NCBI GenBank assembly: GCA_964592965.1
Contig: CAZQJX010000014.1
Location: forward strand, 1 to 31,533
DNA length: 31,533 nucleotides
Direction: 5' to 3'
DNA from: CAZKMM01 sp964592965
GTDB lineage: Bacteria; RBG-13-61-14; DRUE01
This document shows positions 15,666 through 24,414 of this stretch, one piece after another (positions within the stretch are counted from its first letter, which is position 1; each line of letters opens with the position of its first letter). The notes beneath the pieces were generated by a model. That model was not told the DNA's origin. It made no database searches and saw nothing but the letters and a program-made list of their open reading frames with translations. The translations under genes and the position numbers were made by a program.

Positions 15666-16984
15666 GAAAGCGTGTGGGATTTTTCTTTTTTATTTTTGCT
15701 TTGCTCCTTTCCAGCAATCCCAAGGAGCGAGAGAATCAGGTTGTAAAAGTATTTCGCAGAGCAGGTCCTGCTGTGGTCAGTATCAGGGCTTTACGAGTGG
15801 TTAAGTATAAATCTCCTCTTGGATTATCAAAGGATTGGTTTTGGTCAGATTTTTTTGATGATTTCTGGTTTGGTCCTGAGGTAAAGACCGAGGAAGAGAG
15901 CATAGGCTCAGGCGTAATCATAGACGCAAGCGGATATGTTCTCACCAATTACCATGTGATAGAAGGTGCGGAGCAGATAGAAATAATCCTTCAGAACGGC
16001 GAAAAGTATCAGGCACGGGTGGTGGGAGCGGACACAAGGAGCGACCTTGCGGTTTTAAAAATCAATCCGCAAAAACCGCTGGCTTATCTTCCTATGGGCA
16101 CAAGCTCTGACCTGATGATAGGAGAGACAGTAATTGCTATTGGCAATCCTTTTGGGCTGGGTCCTACGCTTACGGTTGGCGTGGTAAGTGCGCTTCACCG
16201 AAAAATAAAAATTGATGACAGGGTTTATGGAGAGTTCATTCAGACAGATGCGTCTATTAATCCCGGCAATTCTGGTGGCGCGCTTTTGAATATTGTTGGC
16301 GAGCTGATCGGAATTACAACAGCAATTTATGCCAAAGCACAGGGCATAGGCTTTGCCATTCCTATTGATAAAGCCAAACGGATTGTTGATGACCTGATTA
16401 AATTCGGTGAGGTTCATCCCGGCTGGCTCGGAATAGAGGTAAAGGATATTTCTGGAGATTTAAGGCATCTGCTCGGACTGGGAGAAAGGCAGGGGGTTTT
16501 GGTGGATAAAGTCTGGCAGAACAGTCCTGCTCAAAAGGCAGGAATTAAAGCAGGTGCAATAATAGTTCAGATAGATAATAAGCCAATAACTTCCAGCTGG
16601 GATTATAAGGACTGTCTTAGCGAGATAACTGTGGGTGATGAGGTCAGGATTAAATATATTGATGAGGGAAGGGAAAAACTCGCTGTTATTAAAGCAAGGG
16701 ATTTTCCTGAAAAACTAGCTCCCAAGCTCTGCTGGAAGCTTCTGGGAATAGAGCCTAAAGAGACCAAATATGGAGTGCTTATTTACAAAGTTGACCCTAC
16801 CTCTCCTGCTGGAAAGATGGGTCTGGGAACAGGGGATGTTATTGTAAGGCTGGGCAATCAGAGCGTATATTCTCTTAGAGATTTTTATCAGCAGTTGATT
16901 AAAAATAGAAACCAACAAAGCATTTCTATGGTCATAAAAAGGGAGAATTTTTATTATTATCTTACTCTTCCGCTCAGGGGTTAA
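15662..16984 (+). CDS. htrA: HtrA/DegP-family serine protease with two PDZ domains (first copy)
   Basis: A periplasmic protein-quality-control protease of 440 residues. A signal peptide covers about residues 1-18. The trypsin-like domain has a full catalytic triad: His98 (TNYHV), Asp128 (SDLAVLKI) and Ser204 (NPGNSGGALLN). PDZ1 starts near residue 255 (GWLGIEVKDI) and PDZ2 near 350 (LLGIEPKETKYGVLIYKVD), giving a DegP/DegQ layout. Between strands 2 and 3 of the protease domain a Trp/Phe-rich loop (DWFWSDFFDDFWF) replaces the usual LA-loop sequence and could mediate oligomer or membrane contact. It begins an operon that later contains a second, more distant HtrA. Confidence 0.93.
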   Translation: MRKRVGFFFFIFALLLSSNPKERENQVVKVFRRAGPAVVSIRALRVVKYKSPLGLSKDWFWSDFFDDFWFGPEVKTEEESIGSGVIIDASGYVLTNYHVIEGAEQIEIILQNGEKYQARVVGADTRSDLAVLKINPQKPLAYLPMGTSSDLMIGETVIAIGNPFGLGPTLTVGVVSALHRKIKIDDRVYGEFIQTDASINPGNSGGALLNIVGELIGITTAIYAKAQGIGFAIPIDKAKRIVDDLIKFGEVHPGWLGIEVKDISGDLRHLLGLGERQGVLVDKVWQNSPAQKAGIKAGAIIVQIDNKPITSSWDYKDCLSEITVGDEVRIKYIDEGREKLAVIKARDFPEKLAPKLCWKLLGIEPKETKYGVLIYKVDPTSPAGKMGLGTGDVIVRLGNQSVYSLRDFYQQLIKNRNQQSISMVIKRENFYYYLTLPLRG

Positions 16985-16988
16985 GAAA

Positions 16989-17708
16989 ATGATAGAAGTT
17001 GAAGGTCTTACCAAATATTATGGGGACATTCGGGGGATAGAGGATGTTAGCTTTAAGATAAAAGAGGGAGAGATTGTCGGCTTTCTCGGTCCCAACGGCT
17101 CGGGCAAAACAACAACTATGCGTATTCTCACTTGCTATATGCCGGCTACGAGCGGAAAGGCAAAAGTAGCAGGGTTTGATGTGGAAAGTCAGTCAATGGA
17201 AGTGCGAAAGAGAATAGGATACCTACCTGAGCATCCCCCTCTTTACAATGACCTTACAGTTCGCTCTTATCTTGGTTTTGTAGGAAGGCTTCGGGGTATT
17301 GGGCGAAGAGATATATCTTCTGCTATTGAGAGAGTTGTGGAAATTTGCGGTCTGGAAGAGGTGATAAATCGTCCCATAGGTCAGCTATCCAAGGGATTTC
17401 GGCAAAGAGTGGGAATTGCTCAGGCGCTTATTCACAATCCGCCTGTGCTTATTTTGGATGAGCCAACCATCGGACTAGACCCCAAGCAAAACGCAGAGAT
17501 TCGCAGTTTAATCAAAAGCCTTGCTGGCTCGCACACCATTATTCTCAGCACCCATATATTGCCAGAGGTAACGCTAACCTGCGAGCGGGTGATTATTATT
17601 CATCAGGGGAAGATAGTTGCGGATTCTCGTTTAGAGGAGCTTACTCGTGGTCAGGATTTGGAGCAGGCGTTTTTAAAGCTGGTTGGATTTGAGGGAGATG
17701 AGCAATGA
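16989..17708 (+). CDS. ABC transporter ATP-binding protein (GldA-like)
   Basis: A 239-residue ATPase with Walker A GPNGSGKTT at 34-42, the signature LSKGFRQR at 133-140 and Walker B VLILDEPT at 153-160. The FRQR form of the signature is typical of ABC-2 exporters of the Gld/Nos type. With the next gene, a single permease, it should form a homodimeric exporter in the inner membrane. It starts 4 nt after the htrA stop. The substrate is unknown; in Bacteroidetes GldA-GldF-GldG are needed for gliding/type IX functions, but homologues in other phyla are far more widespread than gliding, so motility should not be assumed. Confidence 0.92.
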   Translation: MIEVEGLTKYYGDIRGIEDVSFKIKEGEIVGFLGPNGSGKTTTMRILTCYMPATSGKAKVAGFDVESQSMEVRKRIGYLPEHPPLYNDLTVRSYLGFVGRLRGIGRRDISSAIERVVEICGLEEVINRPIGQLSKGFRQRVGIAQALIHNPPVLILDEPTIGLDPKQNAEIRSLIKSLAGSHTIILSTHILPEVTLTCERVIIIHQGKIVADSRLEELTRGQDLEQAFLKLVGFEGDEQ

Positions 17709-18508
17709 GGATTGCAGGAACGATATTTTGGAAGGAGTTTAAAAGTTATTTTCTTTCACCGATTGCGTATGTTGTTTTAACCGGCTTTACTGCCATTAGT
17801 GGTTTTTTATTTTATCAATTTCTTCGTTTATTTATTCGTTTGACCAGTTTATTTCGTGGATATATGGTTCGTGGAGAGCTGGTAAGGGAGTGGAGTGTTG
17901 CTCAGGATATAATGGGTCCGCTTTTCCGCAATTTAAGTCTTTTTTTAATTATAATGGTTCCTGCCATAACAATGAAGCTTTTTGCTGAAGAAAAGAAACT
18001 TAAAACCGAAGAATTGCTCCTTACCTGCCCGATTCGCACAGGAGAGGTTGTTTGGGGGAAATATCTGGCGAGCTTGGTTTTGGTTTTATTGATGCTGGTT
18101 CCTGCTGGGATATATATGCTTTTGGTTTTTAACTATGGCTCCAATATAGATTTTGGCACAATAATAGCTGGTTATGTGGGATTGTTTTTGGTGGGGTTTA
18201 GCCTTGCGTCAATGGGGATTTTTTCCTCCACTTTGACCGAGAATCAGATTATTGCTTATTTTGTCAGTGCGGTGCTCGGGTTGTTCTTCTTTACTGTGGG
18301 AATGGCATCTCGCTCAGTAGGAACCATAACTCTTTTCAATAGAGAGCTAGATTTCGGCGAATTCCTTCGCCAGCTTTCCCTTTATGAGCATTATAATCAT
18401 TTTGCTTCTGGAAGGATAGAGCTATTGGATATAATTTATTTTCTTTCCCTGATTGGATTTTTCCTTTTTGCTTCCAGAGTAAGTGTTGAGCGGGCAAGAT
18501 GGAGCTGA
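17705..18508 (+). CDS. ABC-2 type permease (GldF-like)
   Basis: A 267-residue integral membrane protein with about six transmembrane helices. The opening IAGTIFWKEFKSYFLSPIAYVV and the amphipathic FAEEKKLKTEELLLTCPI block followed by GKYLASLVLVLLMLVP are characteristic of the GldF/NosY ABC-2 permeases. The start ATG overlaps the stop of the ATPase gene (ATGA), and the GldG-like gene follows 10 nt later, so these act as one unit. Confidence 0.9.
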   Translation: MRIAGTIFWKEFKSYFLSPIAYVVLTGFTAISGFLFYQFLRLFIRLTSLFRGYMVRGELVREWSVAQDIMGPLFRNLSLFLIIMVPAITMKLFAEEKKLKTEELLLTCPIRTGEVVWGKYLASLVLVLLMLVPAGIYMLLVFNYGSNIDFGTIIAGYVGLFLVGFSLASMGIFSSTLTENQIIAYFVSAVLGLFFFTVGMASRSVGTITLFNRELDFGEFLRQLSLYEHYNHFASGRIELLDIIYFLSLIGFFLFASRVSVERARWS

Positions 18509-18518
18509 GGGGAAGGAG

Positions 18519-20066
18519 ATGAGAAGGTTAACTCAGATTTTCGGCTGGGTCGGATTGGTGGCAGTGGGAGTGGGATTTTTTAACCTTCTTTTAGGAAGAA
18601 GGCTTAATCTTTTTGTCCAACTTCATCTTGCCATAGGTGGGCTTTTGCTTTTGGTCGGTATTTTGAGCAATTTTGCCCGACTTCGCCTATATCTTCGCAA
18701 AAGAGCAGGCAAAGCTCAGACCATTGCTTATTTAGAGCTTGCGCTGGTGATAGTAGCTGTTTTTGCCCTAAACTATTTAACCTATCATCATAACTGGCGA
18801 CTAGATGTTACCAAAGACAGGCTTTTTACCCTTTCAGAGAAGACCAAAGAGGTGATTAATCAGCTACCTAGTAAGGTGGAGATTTTGGCTTTTATCCCTT
18901 CCGAGGGATACGACCGGGTAAGGACTTTGCTGGAGCTATATGACAAAGAGAGCGACAAAATCAAAGTTAAGTATATAGACCCAGACCGGCATCCTGAGCT
19001 GGCAGAAGCGCATTCAGTAAAGGAATACGGCACGATTATTTTTAAAAGAGGGGAGCGAGAGACAAGGATAACCGATGCCAATGAAGAGCGGATAACCAAT
19101 TCCCTAATCAAGCTTTCCAGCACACACAGCTGGATTATTTATTTTATTACTGGACATGGAGAGGCAGACCCAGATGTAAAGGATAAAAGCGGATATTCAA
19201 TGCTCAGGCAGTATCTTGAAGATGAGGGCTTTCAGGTAAAGAAGCTGAGAATACCCCCTGAGGGCATACCTGAAGACGCAAGGCTTATTGTAATAGCAGG
19301 ACCAAGAGCACCCTACCATCCAGCAGAGGTGACCGCAATAGATAAATATCTGGGCAAAGGCGGTGATGCTGTTTTTTTGCTTGACCCGATTATTCGCACC
19401 AATCTTGAGCCACTTTTACAAAGCTATGGGCTTTTGCTCGGAAACGGTGTGGTAGTTGACCCTGTTAATTATCTTGCAGGAATGGATGCAGTGGGCTTGA
19501 GCCCTGTTTGCAATGAGTTTGACAAACACGAAATTACTGCTGAGCTTAAAGGCAAGCTGGTGGTTTTTACCAGAGCCCGTCCGCTCAAAATAGTTGAAAA
19601 TCCGGAAGTAGCAGGAATCTGGACGCCTTTGGTTTACAGCTCCAAAGATAGCTTTATGGAGACTGACCTTAAAGGTTTGTTTGAACACGGAAAAGTTCAC
19701 AAAGACCCGCAAGACCCTCAGGGTCCGCTTATTCTTGCCTGTGCCTACCAAGAGTATCTTACTCCTAAGCCGTGGGAGAAGGTTTTAGGCAAAAAGAGGC
19801 AGCAGGTAAGAATGGTGGTGGCAGGCAATTCTCATTTTATGAGGAATTTTTCCCTGGAAGTTTATTCCAATTTTATACTGGCGATGAATATCTTTAATTG
19901 GACAGCCGGGGAGCAGGAGCTGGTATCTGTTCGTCCTAAAAAGCGTTCTGCCAGCAGGATTTTTATCACTCAGCGAGAGACCCAGCTTATATTTTACATT
20001 TCGGTTCTGGTTATACCAGAGCTTTTAATTGTGGTCGGAATTATTGTCTGGTGGAGGAGAAAATGA
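18519..20066 (+). CDS. GldG-like ABC transporter auxiliary protein
   Basis: A 515-residue protein with two or three N-terminal membrane helices, a large extracytoplasmic domain (about residues 95-480) and a C-terminal membrane anchor ending in WWRRK. The soluble part begins RLDVTKDRLFTLSEKTKEVI, the classic start of the ABC_transp_aux/GldG domain, and contains YFITGHGEADP and DAVFLLDP, also typical. The open frame extends to 18483, but ATG 18519 is directly preceded by GAGGGGAAGGAG and does not overlap the permease gene, so it is the better start. It presumably forms the periplasmic part of the exporter made by the two preceding genes. Confidence 0.85.
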   Translation: MRRLTQIFGWVGLVAVGVGFFNLLLGRRLNLFVQLHLAIGGLLLLVGILSNFARLRLYLRKRAGKAQTIAYLELALVIVAVFALNYLTYHHNWRLDVTKDRLFTLSEKTKEVINQLPSKVEILAFIPSEGYDRVRTLLELYDKESDKIKVKYIDPDRHPELAEAHSVKEYGTIIFKRGERETRITDANEERITNSLIKLSSTHSWIIYFITGHGEADPDVKDKSGYSMLRQYLEDEGFQVKKLRIPPEGIPEDARLIVIAGPRAPYHPAEVTAIDKYLGKGGDAVFLLDPIIRTNLEPLLQSYGLLLGNGVVVDPVNYLAGMDAVGLSPVCNEFDKHEITAELKGKLVVFTRARPLKIVENPEVAGIWTPLVYSSKDSFMETDLKGLFEHGKVHKDPQDPQGPLILACAYQEYLTPKPWEKVLGKKRQQVRMVVAGNSHFMRNFSLEVYSNFILAMNIFNWTAGEQELVSVRPKKRSASRIFITQRETQLIFYISVLVIPELLIVVGIIVWWRRK

Positions 20067-21469
20067 AGCGCTGGATAGGTTTGGCAATAGGTCTTATCTC
20101 AGTGGGCGTTTTGCTCTGGCTGGCGTTTTTCTGGCGCCGACCTGAGCAAAAGACTCCACAGGCACAATCAAAGCCAGCTCCTAATATACTTGTGGATTTA
20201 AATCAGGTAAAGGCTTTTGAGCTGGAGAGCGCCAGAGGCAGGGTGAGATTTGAAAAAGATGATTCTGGAAAATGGTGGATAACCAAGCCGTTTGCTGCCC
20301 AGCCCGACCCGCTGTTTTTTGGCGGTATGCTGGACACGCTCAGCCAGACAAGAAAAGGAAGAGTAGTGGGATTTGCCAAGCAAGACCCACTTAATAAATA
20401 CGGCTTGGAGCGTGCCTATGCGGTTTTTTCTTTTGAGTTTGAAGATGGTAGTAAAAAGACCCTGCGGGTCGGCAGTCCCAATCCGACAATGAATTATCTT
20501 TATGCTTGGTTTGAAGACGAGCCAGATATTTTTCTCATCTATCCACGCATTCGGGTGTTTCTCAATCGTGAGCCCAAATGGTATAGATTTCGTCGGTTGG
20601 TAAATATAACCGCCAGTGATTGTCAGGAGCTGAAAGTCATCATTAATGATGAGGCGCTGGCAGAAAAGCTGGATACTGCTCCACTAAAAGATATTGTTGC
20701 TCAGGCAACAGGAAACAAGATTACTTGGATACTTTTAGAGCCTGTGAATGAAGAGGCAGAAGCTAGCGATGTCAGTGGAGTGCTCACTTGGTTTGAAAGG
20801 GGCTCTATTGCTGAGGATGTTGTTGACCTTCCTCCAGAAGATAAGAAAAAATGGGGATTGGATAATCCAAGAGCGGTCTTTGAGTTTTATTATCCAGATA
20901 GAGTGGAAAAGGTTTTGGTGGGAGTGGAAAAAGATGGACTGGTTTATGTGTATCAGCCGGGCAGAAACGAGGTTTTAGGATTTGAGACCAAGCAGATTTA
21001 TACTGCTCTTTCTCTTGATTTTCGCAAGCACACCCTTCTTTCCTGGCCAGAGCGGGAAAAGACAGATAAAGTAGAGGTGTATTTCCCACGCAGGCAGACA
21101 GGTTATAAACTTGTTAAGCTGGATGAGGATTACTGGGCGGTTGATGGCGACCCGTCAAAGAAATTCTTTCGTAAAAGAAGCAGATGGGTGTTCAGAGCTG
21201 TGGTTCGCAAGCAAATTGGTGGGTATATTAACAAAAGACCGATTGATTATAAAAAATACGGGTTGCACAATCCCAGAATCAAGGTTAAATATTATACAAA
21301 AGGGCAATTATTGCGGGAGATTTGGGTGGGGAATTGGGATGCCAAGCTAAAAAGATGCTATGTTTATGACCCGACCAAAGATATATTTGTCTGGTATGAA
21401 GAAGATTTGGGTAAATGGTTTCCACCAGATACAAGTTATTTTCTGGTTAAGGAGGAAAAGAAAAAATGA
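20063..21469 (+). CDS. DUF4340 protein of the Gld-type transporter cluster
   Basis: A 468-residue protein with one N-terminal membrane helix (IGLAIGLISVGVLLWLAFFW) and a long extracytoplasmic part. It contains repeated DUF4340-type modules, recognisable as FELESARGRVRFEKDDSGKW with a later KPF, then VFSFEFEDGSKKTLRVGSPN, followed by further copies with WGLDNPRAVFEFYY and YGLHNPRIKVKYY. DUF4340 genes are common neighbours of gldG-like genes but have no defined function I know of. ATG 20063 sits behind GGAGGAG and overlaps the GldG stop (ATGA); an upstream GTG at 20051 is less likely. Confidence 0.82.
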   Translation: MKRWIGLAIGLISVGVLLWLAFFWRRPEQKTPQAQSKPAPNILVDLNQVKAFELESARGRVRFEKDDSGKWWITKPFAAQPDPLFFGGMLDTLSQTRKGRVVGFAKQDPLNKYGLERAYAVFSFEFEDGSKKTLRVGSPNPTMNYLYAWFEDEPDIFLIYPRIRVFLNREPKWYRFRRLVNITASDCQELKVIINDEALAEKLDTAPLKDIVAQATGNKITWILLEPVNEEAEASDVSGVLTWFERGSIAEDVVDLPPEDKKKWGLDNPRAVFEFYYPDRVEKVLVGVEKDGLVYVYQPGRNEVLGFETKQIYTALSLDFRKHTLLSWPEREKTDKVEVYFPRRQTGYKLVKLDEDYWAVDGDPSKKFFRKRSRWVFRAVVRKQIGGYINKRPIDYKKYGLHNPRIKVKYYTKGQLLREIWVGNWDAKLKRCYVYDPTKDIFVWYEEDLGKWFPPDTSYFLVKEEKKK

Positions 21470-21699
21470 GCAAGGATAAATTTTTTGAAAATCTAAAATT
21501 TGACCGTCGTTTAGTGGAGCGATATTTGCAAAAAGGGCTTTTCAGTGAAAAGGAGTATCAGAGCTATTTAAAAAAGCTTCCTGACCTTGAGGGAGAGTAT
21601 GAAGAAGTATCCTTTGATGAGCTTCTTCCCAAATCCTTAATTGATAAATTAATGGGTGCGGAGAAAAAAGAAGCTGAGGAAGAAAATGAAGAAAAGTAA
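21466..21699 (+). CDS. Small acidic/charged protein of unknown function
   Basis: 77 residues, not recognised. It is soluble and helical, with DRRLVERYLQKGLFSEKEYQSYLKKLPDL in the middle and an acidic EEKKEAEEENEEK-like tail. The pattern VERYLQKGLFSEKEYQSYL looks like a short helical hairpin seen in proteins that bind partners. It overlaps the DUF4340 gene by 4 nt and the next tiny membrane gene by 14 nt, so it is very probably translated. Its place directly after the transporter genes suggests an accessory role. Confidence 0.65.
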   Translation: MSKDKFFENLKFDRRLVERYLQKGLFSEKEYQSYLKKLPDLEGEYEEVSFDELLPKSLIDKLMGAEKKEAEEENEEK

Positions 21700-21796
21700 T
21701 TTAAAAAACTGGCTGGTGGTAGCGCTGAGTTTGGCTTTTCTTATGCTTTATCTTTTTATTGCTATAGAAGATGTTTTTAGGCTGGGAATTTTTTGA
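21686..21796 (+). CDS. 36-residue single-pass membrane protein
   Basis: ATG 21686 opens a 36-codon frame ending TGA 21794-21796. The product has a basic N-terminus (MKKSNLKNW), one clean hydrophobic helix (LVVALSLAFLMLYLFIAIE) and a short tail, DVFRLGIF. A GAGGA site lies just upstream, inside the end of the preceding gene, which it overlaps by 14 nt. It fills most of the space between two coding genes that would otherwise be empty in a very compact operon. It is too short for automated prediction. The family is unknown, but the membrane topology and operon position make it a plausible small subunit. Confidence 0.6.
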   Translation: MKKSNLKNWLVVALSLAFLMLYLFIAIEDVFRLGIF

Positions 21797-21811
21797 ACAA
21801 GGAGGGCAGGG

Positions 21812-22216
21812 GTGCCAGAAGAGGAAAAGAAAAAAGGCTTCACTGTTACAGACCGTCGGATAAAACTTGATGAGGAGGAGCCTGAGCAGAAAGAGGTAAA
21901 AAAGGGCGAGCAGGGCACTGTCAGCCAGCAAGCCCCTCAAGACCAGACCACTGCTACTTCCAGTATCCCTCTTCCTGAGATTTCATTTGCTTCTTTTATC
22001 ATTTCACTTAATACCTCTGCTTTAATTCATCTTGGGCTACTTCCTGACCCTACCACTGGAAAAATTGAGCAGAACCTTGAACTCGCCAAGCAAACCATAG
22101 ACCTTTTAGGAATTCTAAAAGAAAAGACCCAAGGGAATTTAACCAAAGAAGAGCAGGATTTGCTTGATAATATCCTCTTTGACCTGCGAATTAAATATGT
22201 TGACCTTTGCAAGTAA
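21812..22216 (+). CDS. DUF1844 protein
   Basis: A 134-residue protein starting at GTG 21812, 7 nt after a GGAGGG site. The first 50 residues are charged and low-complexity. The C-terminal 80 residues carry the DUF1844 pattern: FASFIISLNTSALIHLG, then LPDPTTGKIEQNLELAKQTIDLL, then LKEKTQGNLTKEEQDLLDNILFDLRIKYVD. The family is widespread in Acidobacteria, Deltaproteobacteria and related phyla and has no assigned role that I know of. Here it lies between the exporter genes and the second HtrA. Confidence 0.82.
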   Translation: MPEEEKKKGFTVTDRRIKLDEEEPEQKEVKKGEQGTVSQQAPQDQTTATSSIPLPEISFASFIISLNTSALIHLGLLPDPTTGKIEQNLELAKQTIDLLGILKEKTQGNLTKEEQDLLDNILFDLRIKYVDLCK

Positions 22217-22234
22217 AAGAAAAAGGAGAAAAAA

Positions 22235-23665
22235 ATGAAGCCTGAAAGGTTTAAAAGGGCTGGTATTTTCTTTGCCGGGGTTTTGGCTGGCGTTTCTCTT
22301 ATGATTTTAGCTTTTGCTTTTCAGGAAAAGGTTTTCTGGAAAGAAGCCAGCATCCCTCCAGCTGTTGAGTTCAATGCACCGCCGAGTTTTGCTCCCATAG
22401 CGGAAAAGGTAAATCCAGCTGTGGTCACGGTTTACACGACAAAGGTATATAAATCTCCTTTTGAATTTGGTCCAGGGAGGTTCTTTTTCTTTTTTGGTCC
22501 CGGTCCTTATAAAGAGCAAGGAATGGGCTCCGGATTCATTATTAGTCCTGATGGATATATAGTCACCAACTACCATGTCATCAAAGATGCTGATGAGATA
22601 AAAGTAGCAGTGGGATTAAAGAACAAGGAGAAATACGAAGCGAAAAAAATCGGCTGGGACGAAAAAACCGACATCGCCCTGATTAAAATTAATGCTCATA
22701 ATCTTCCAACAGTTGTGCTCGGCGATTCTGATCAAGTGAAAGTCGGAGACTGGGTGGTGGCTATTGGCTCGCCTTTTGAATTCCCGCACACACTTACCGC
22801 TGGTATTGTCAGCGCTAAAGGAAGAAGGCTGGGCGGTCCTTATGATGATTTCATTCAAACCGATGCATCAATTAATCCTGGCAATTCAGGTGGTCCTCTT
22901 GTTAATATGCGGGGAGAGGTTATTGGGATTAATACAATGATTATTTCTCCGGGCTTGAGTGGTGGAAATGTGGGTATAGGTTTTGCTATTCCCATCAATC
23001 TGGTAAAGTCGCTTCTTCCCCAGCTTAAGGAAAAGGGAAGGGTGATTCGTGCCTGGCTGGGAGTTTACATTCAGGAGGTCACTCCTGAGCTGGCGCAGAG
23101 CTTTGGTCTTAAATCCGCTAAAGGAGCGCTGGTTAGTCAGGTGGTTAAAGGAAGCCCTGCGGAGAAAGCGGGAATAAAAGCAGGAGATATTATTCTTGAA
23201 TTTGATGGCAAAGAGGTTGAGGACTGGAATGACCTTCCTTTAATGGTTTCTATGCGCAAGCCAGGTGAGCGGGTAAGGGTAAAGATATATCGTGATGGAA
23301 AGGTTTTGGATTTGTGGGTTACTTTGGCAAAGATGCCGGGTGAGGAGCGGATGGCTAGGGCTCAGCTTCCGGAAAAAGCCAATCTGCTGGGAATAGAAGT
23401 CACAGACCTTACTCCAGAAAAAGCTCACGAATTGGGATATGAAGGGGTTGAAGGAGCGCTAGTGGTTTTTGTCTCGCCAGATAGTCCGCTGGCAGGAAAG
23501 GTTCTGCCAGATGACCTGATTCTGCAGATTAACCGTCATAACATTAAGTCTGCTAATGACTTTTATCAAGTGGTTAAGAGGCTCAAACCGGGTCAGCTGG
23601 TAAGGATATATTTAAGAAGAGGCAGTTCTTCTATGTTTTATGCTTTTCGTCTTCCCAGAAAATAA
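22235..23665 (+). CDS. htrA: HtrA/DegP-family serine protease with two PDZ domains (second copy)
   Basis: A 476-residue protease with an uncleaved anchor or signal at residues 7-29. The triad is complete: His114 (TNYHV), Asp146 (TDIALIKI) and Ser218 (NPGNSGGPLVN). PDZ1 starts near 275 (WLGVYIQEVTPELAQSFGL) and PDZ2 near 387 (LLGIEVTDLTPEKAHELGY), a layout like DegP/MucD. The region between residues 75 and 95 is a glycine/phenylalanine-rich loop. It is clearly diverged from the HtrA at 15662, so the two are old paralogues and not a recent duplication. A GGAG site precedes the ATG. Confidence 0.94.
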   Translation: MKPERFKRAGIFFAGVLAGVSLMILAFAFQEKVFWKEASIPPAVEFNAPPSFAPIAEKVNPAVVTVYTTKVYKSPFEFGPGRFFFFFGPGPYKEQGMGSGFIISPDGYIVTNYHVIKDADEIKVAVGLKNKEKYEAKKIGWDEKTDIALIKINAHNLPTVVLGDSDQVKVGDWVVAIGSPFEFPHTLTAGIVSAKGRRLGGPYDDFIQTDASINPGNSGGPLVNMRGEVIGINTMIISPGLSGGNVGIGFAIPINLVKSLLPQLKEKGRVIRAWLGVYIQEVTPELAQSFGLKSAKGALVSQVVKGSPAEKAGIKAGDIILEFDGKEVEDWNDLPLMVSMRKPGERVRVKIYRDGKVLDLWVTLAKMPGEERMARAQLPEKANLLGIEVTDLTPEKAHELGYEGVEGALVVFVSPDSPLAGKVLPDDLILQINRHNIKSANDFYQVVKRLKPGQLVRIYLRRGSSSMFYAFRLPRK

Positions 23666-23679
23666 CCAAGGGAGGCGAG

Positions 23680-24396
23680 ATGGGCGCAGATAAGGATAAA
23701 AAAACCGTGCTTTTGGTTGATGATGTCAGGCTTTTTCTCAAGCTTGAGGAGACTTTTTTCAAAAGAGCAGGATGCAGGGTGCTTACTGCTGAATCAGGAA
23801 CAGATGCCATTAAAATCGCAAAAGAGTATAAACCAGATGTAATCTTGCTTGATTATTATATGCCAGATATGAAAGGAGATGAGGTGTGTGAGAAGATTCG
23901 TCAGGACACTGAGACCAAAGATATTCCCATTATCATAGTTTCCACATCTTCCAAGCAGGAGGATATAGAGCAATGCTATAAAGCAGGTTGTAATGATTAC
24001 ATTACCAAGCCCATTAACCCAGAGGTGGTTTTAGCCAGAACCGCGCAACTTCTCCGCATTCCATACAGGCTTCATCGTCGTCTGGCAGTGAATTTTCAGG
24101 TAGAAGGAAGAAAGCCGCCACTTACCTTTACTGGATTTTCCCGTAATTTAAGCGAAAGCGGTATTTTGATTGAGACCGACCAGAAGCTGAGTGTTGGCGA
24201 TAAGCTCTTTCTTTGGCTTCCTATTCTGGAAAATCAGGATTCTATTGAATTAAGCGGAGAGGTGGTGCGCGCGGAGAGCGAGCCGAGAAGGGGAAAATAT
24301 CTTTATGGAATAAAGTTTATTGAGCTAGATGAACAGGCAAGGAGCGCTTTAAAAGAGTATCTGGAAAAGCATCTTCCTGAGCAGAAGCAGATTTAG
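23680..24396 (+). CDS. Response regulator with receiver and PilZ domains
   Basis: A 238-residue two-domain regulator. The receiver (residues 8-125) has the acidic pair Asp14-Asp15, the phosphoacceptor Asp58 (ILLDYYMPD) and the conserved lysine 110 (YITKPI). The PilZ domain (about 130-235) keeps the c-di-GMP motif: RLHRR, i.e. RxxxR, and NLSESG, the [D/N]xSxxG signature. It should therefore integrate a phosphorelay with cyclic di-GMP. The output is by protein interaction, as there is no DNA-binding domain. No histidine kinase is in the window. It has a good GGGAGG site and is 15 nt after htrA. Confidence 0.93.
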   Translation: MGADKDKKTVLLVDDVRLFLKLEETFFKRAGCRVLTAESGTDAIKIAKEYKPDVILLDYYMPDMKGDEVCEKIRQDTETKDIPIIIVSTSSKQEDIEQCYKAGCNDYITKPINPEVVLARTAQLLRIPYRLHRRLAVNFQVEGRKPPLTFTGFSRNLSESGILIETDQKLSVGDKLFLWLPILENQDSIELSGEVVRAESEPRRGKYLYGIKFIELDEQARSALKEYLEKHLPEQKQI

Positions 24397-24414
24397 TTTT
24401 CAAGAGGATAAAAA

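Noticed and set aside
18483..18518. Earlier start of the GldG-like gene inside the permease gene
   Set aside because: ATG 18519 follows a GAGGGGAAGGAG site and gives no overlap with the permease.
16989..21469. Gliding motility/type IX secretion locus
   Set aside because: GldA/F/G-like genes occur in many non-gliding phyla and no other gld, spr or por gene is in the window.
15662..23665. The two HtrA genes as a recent duplication
   Set aside because: They share only the catalytic motifs and domain order; signal sequences, loops and PDZ domains differ throughout, so they are old paralogues.
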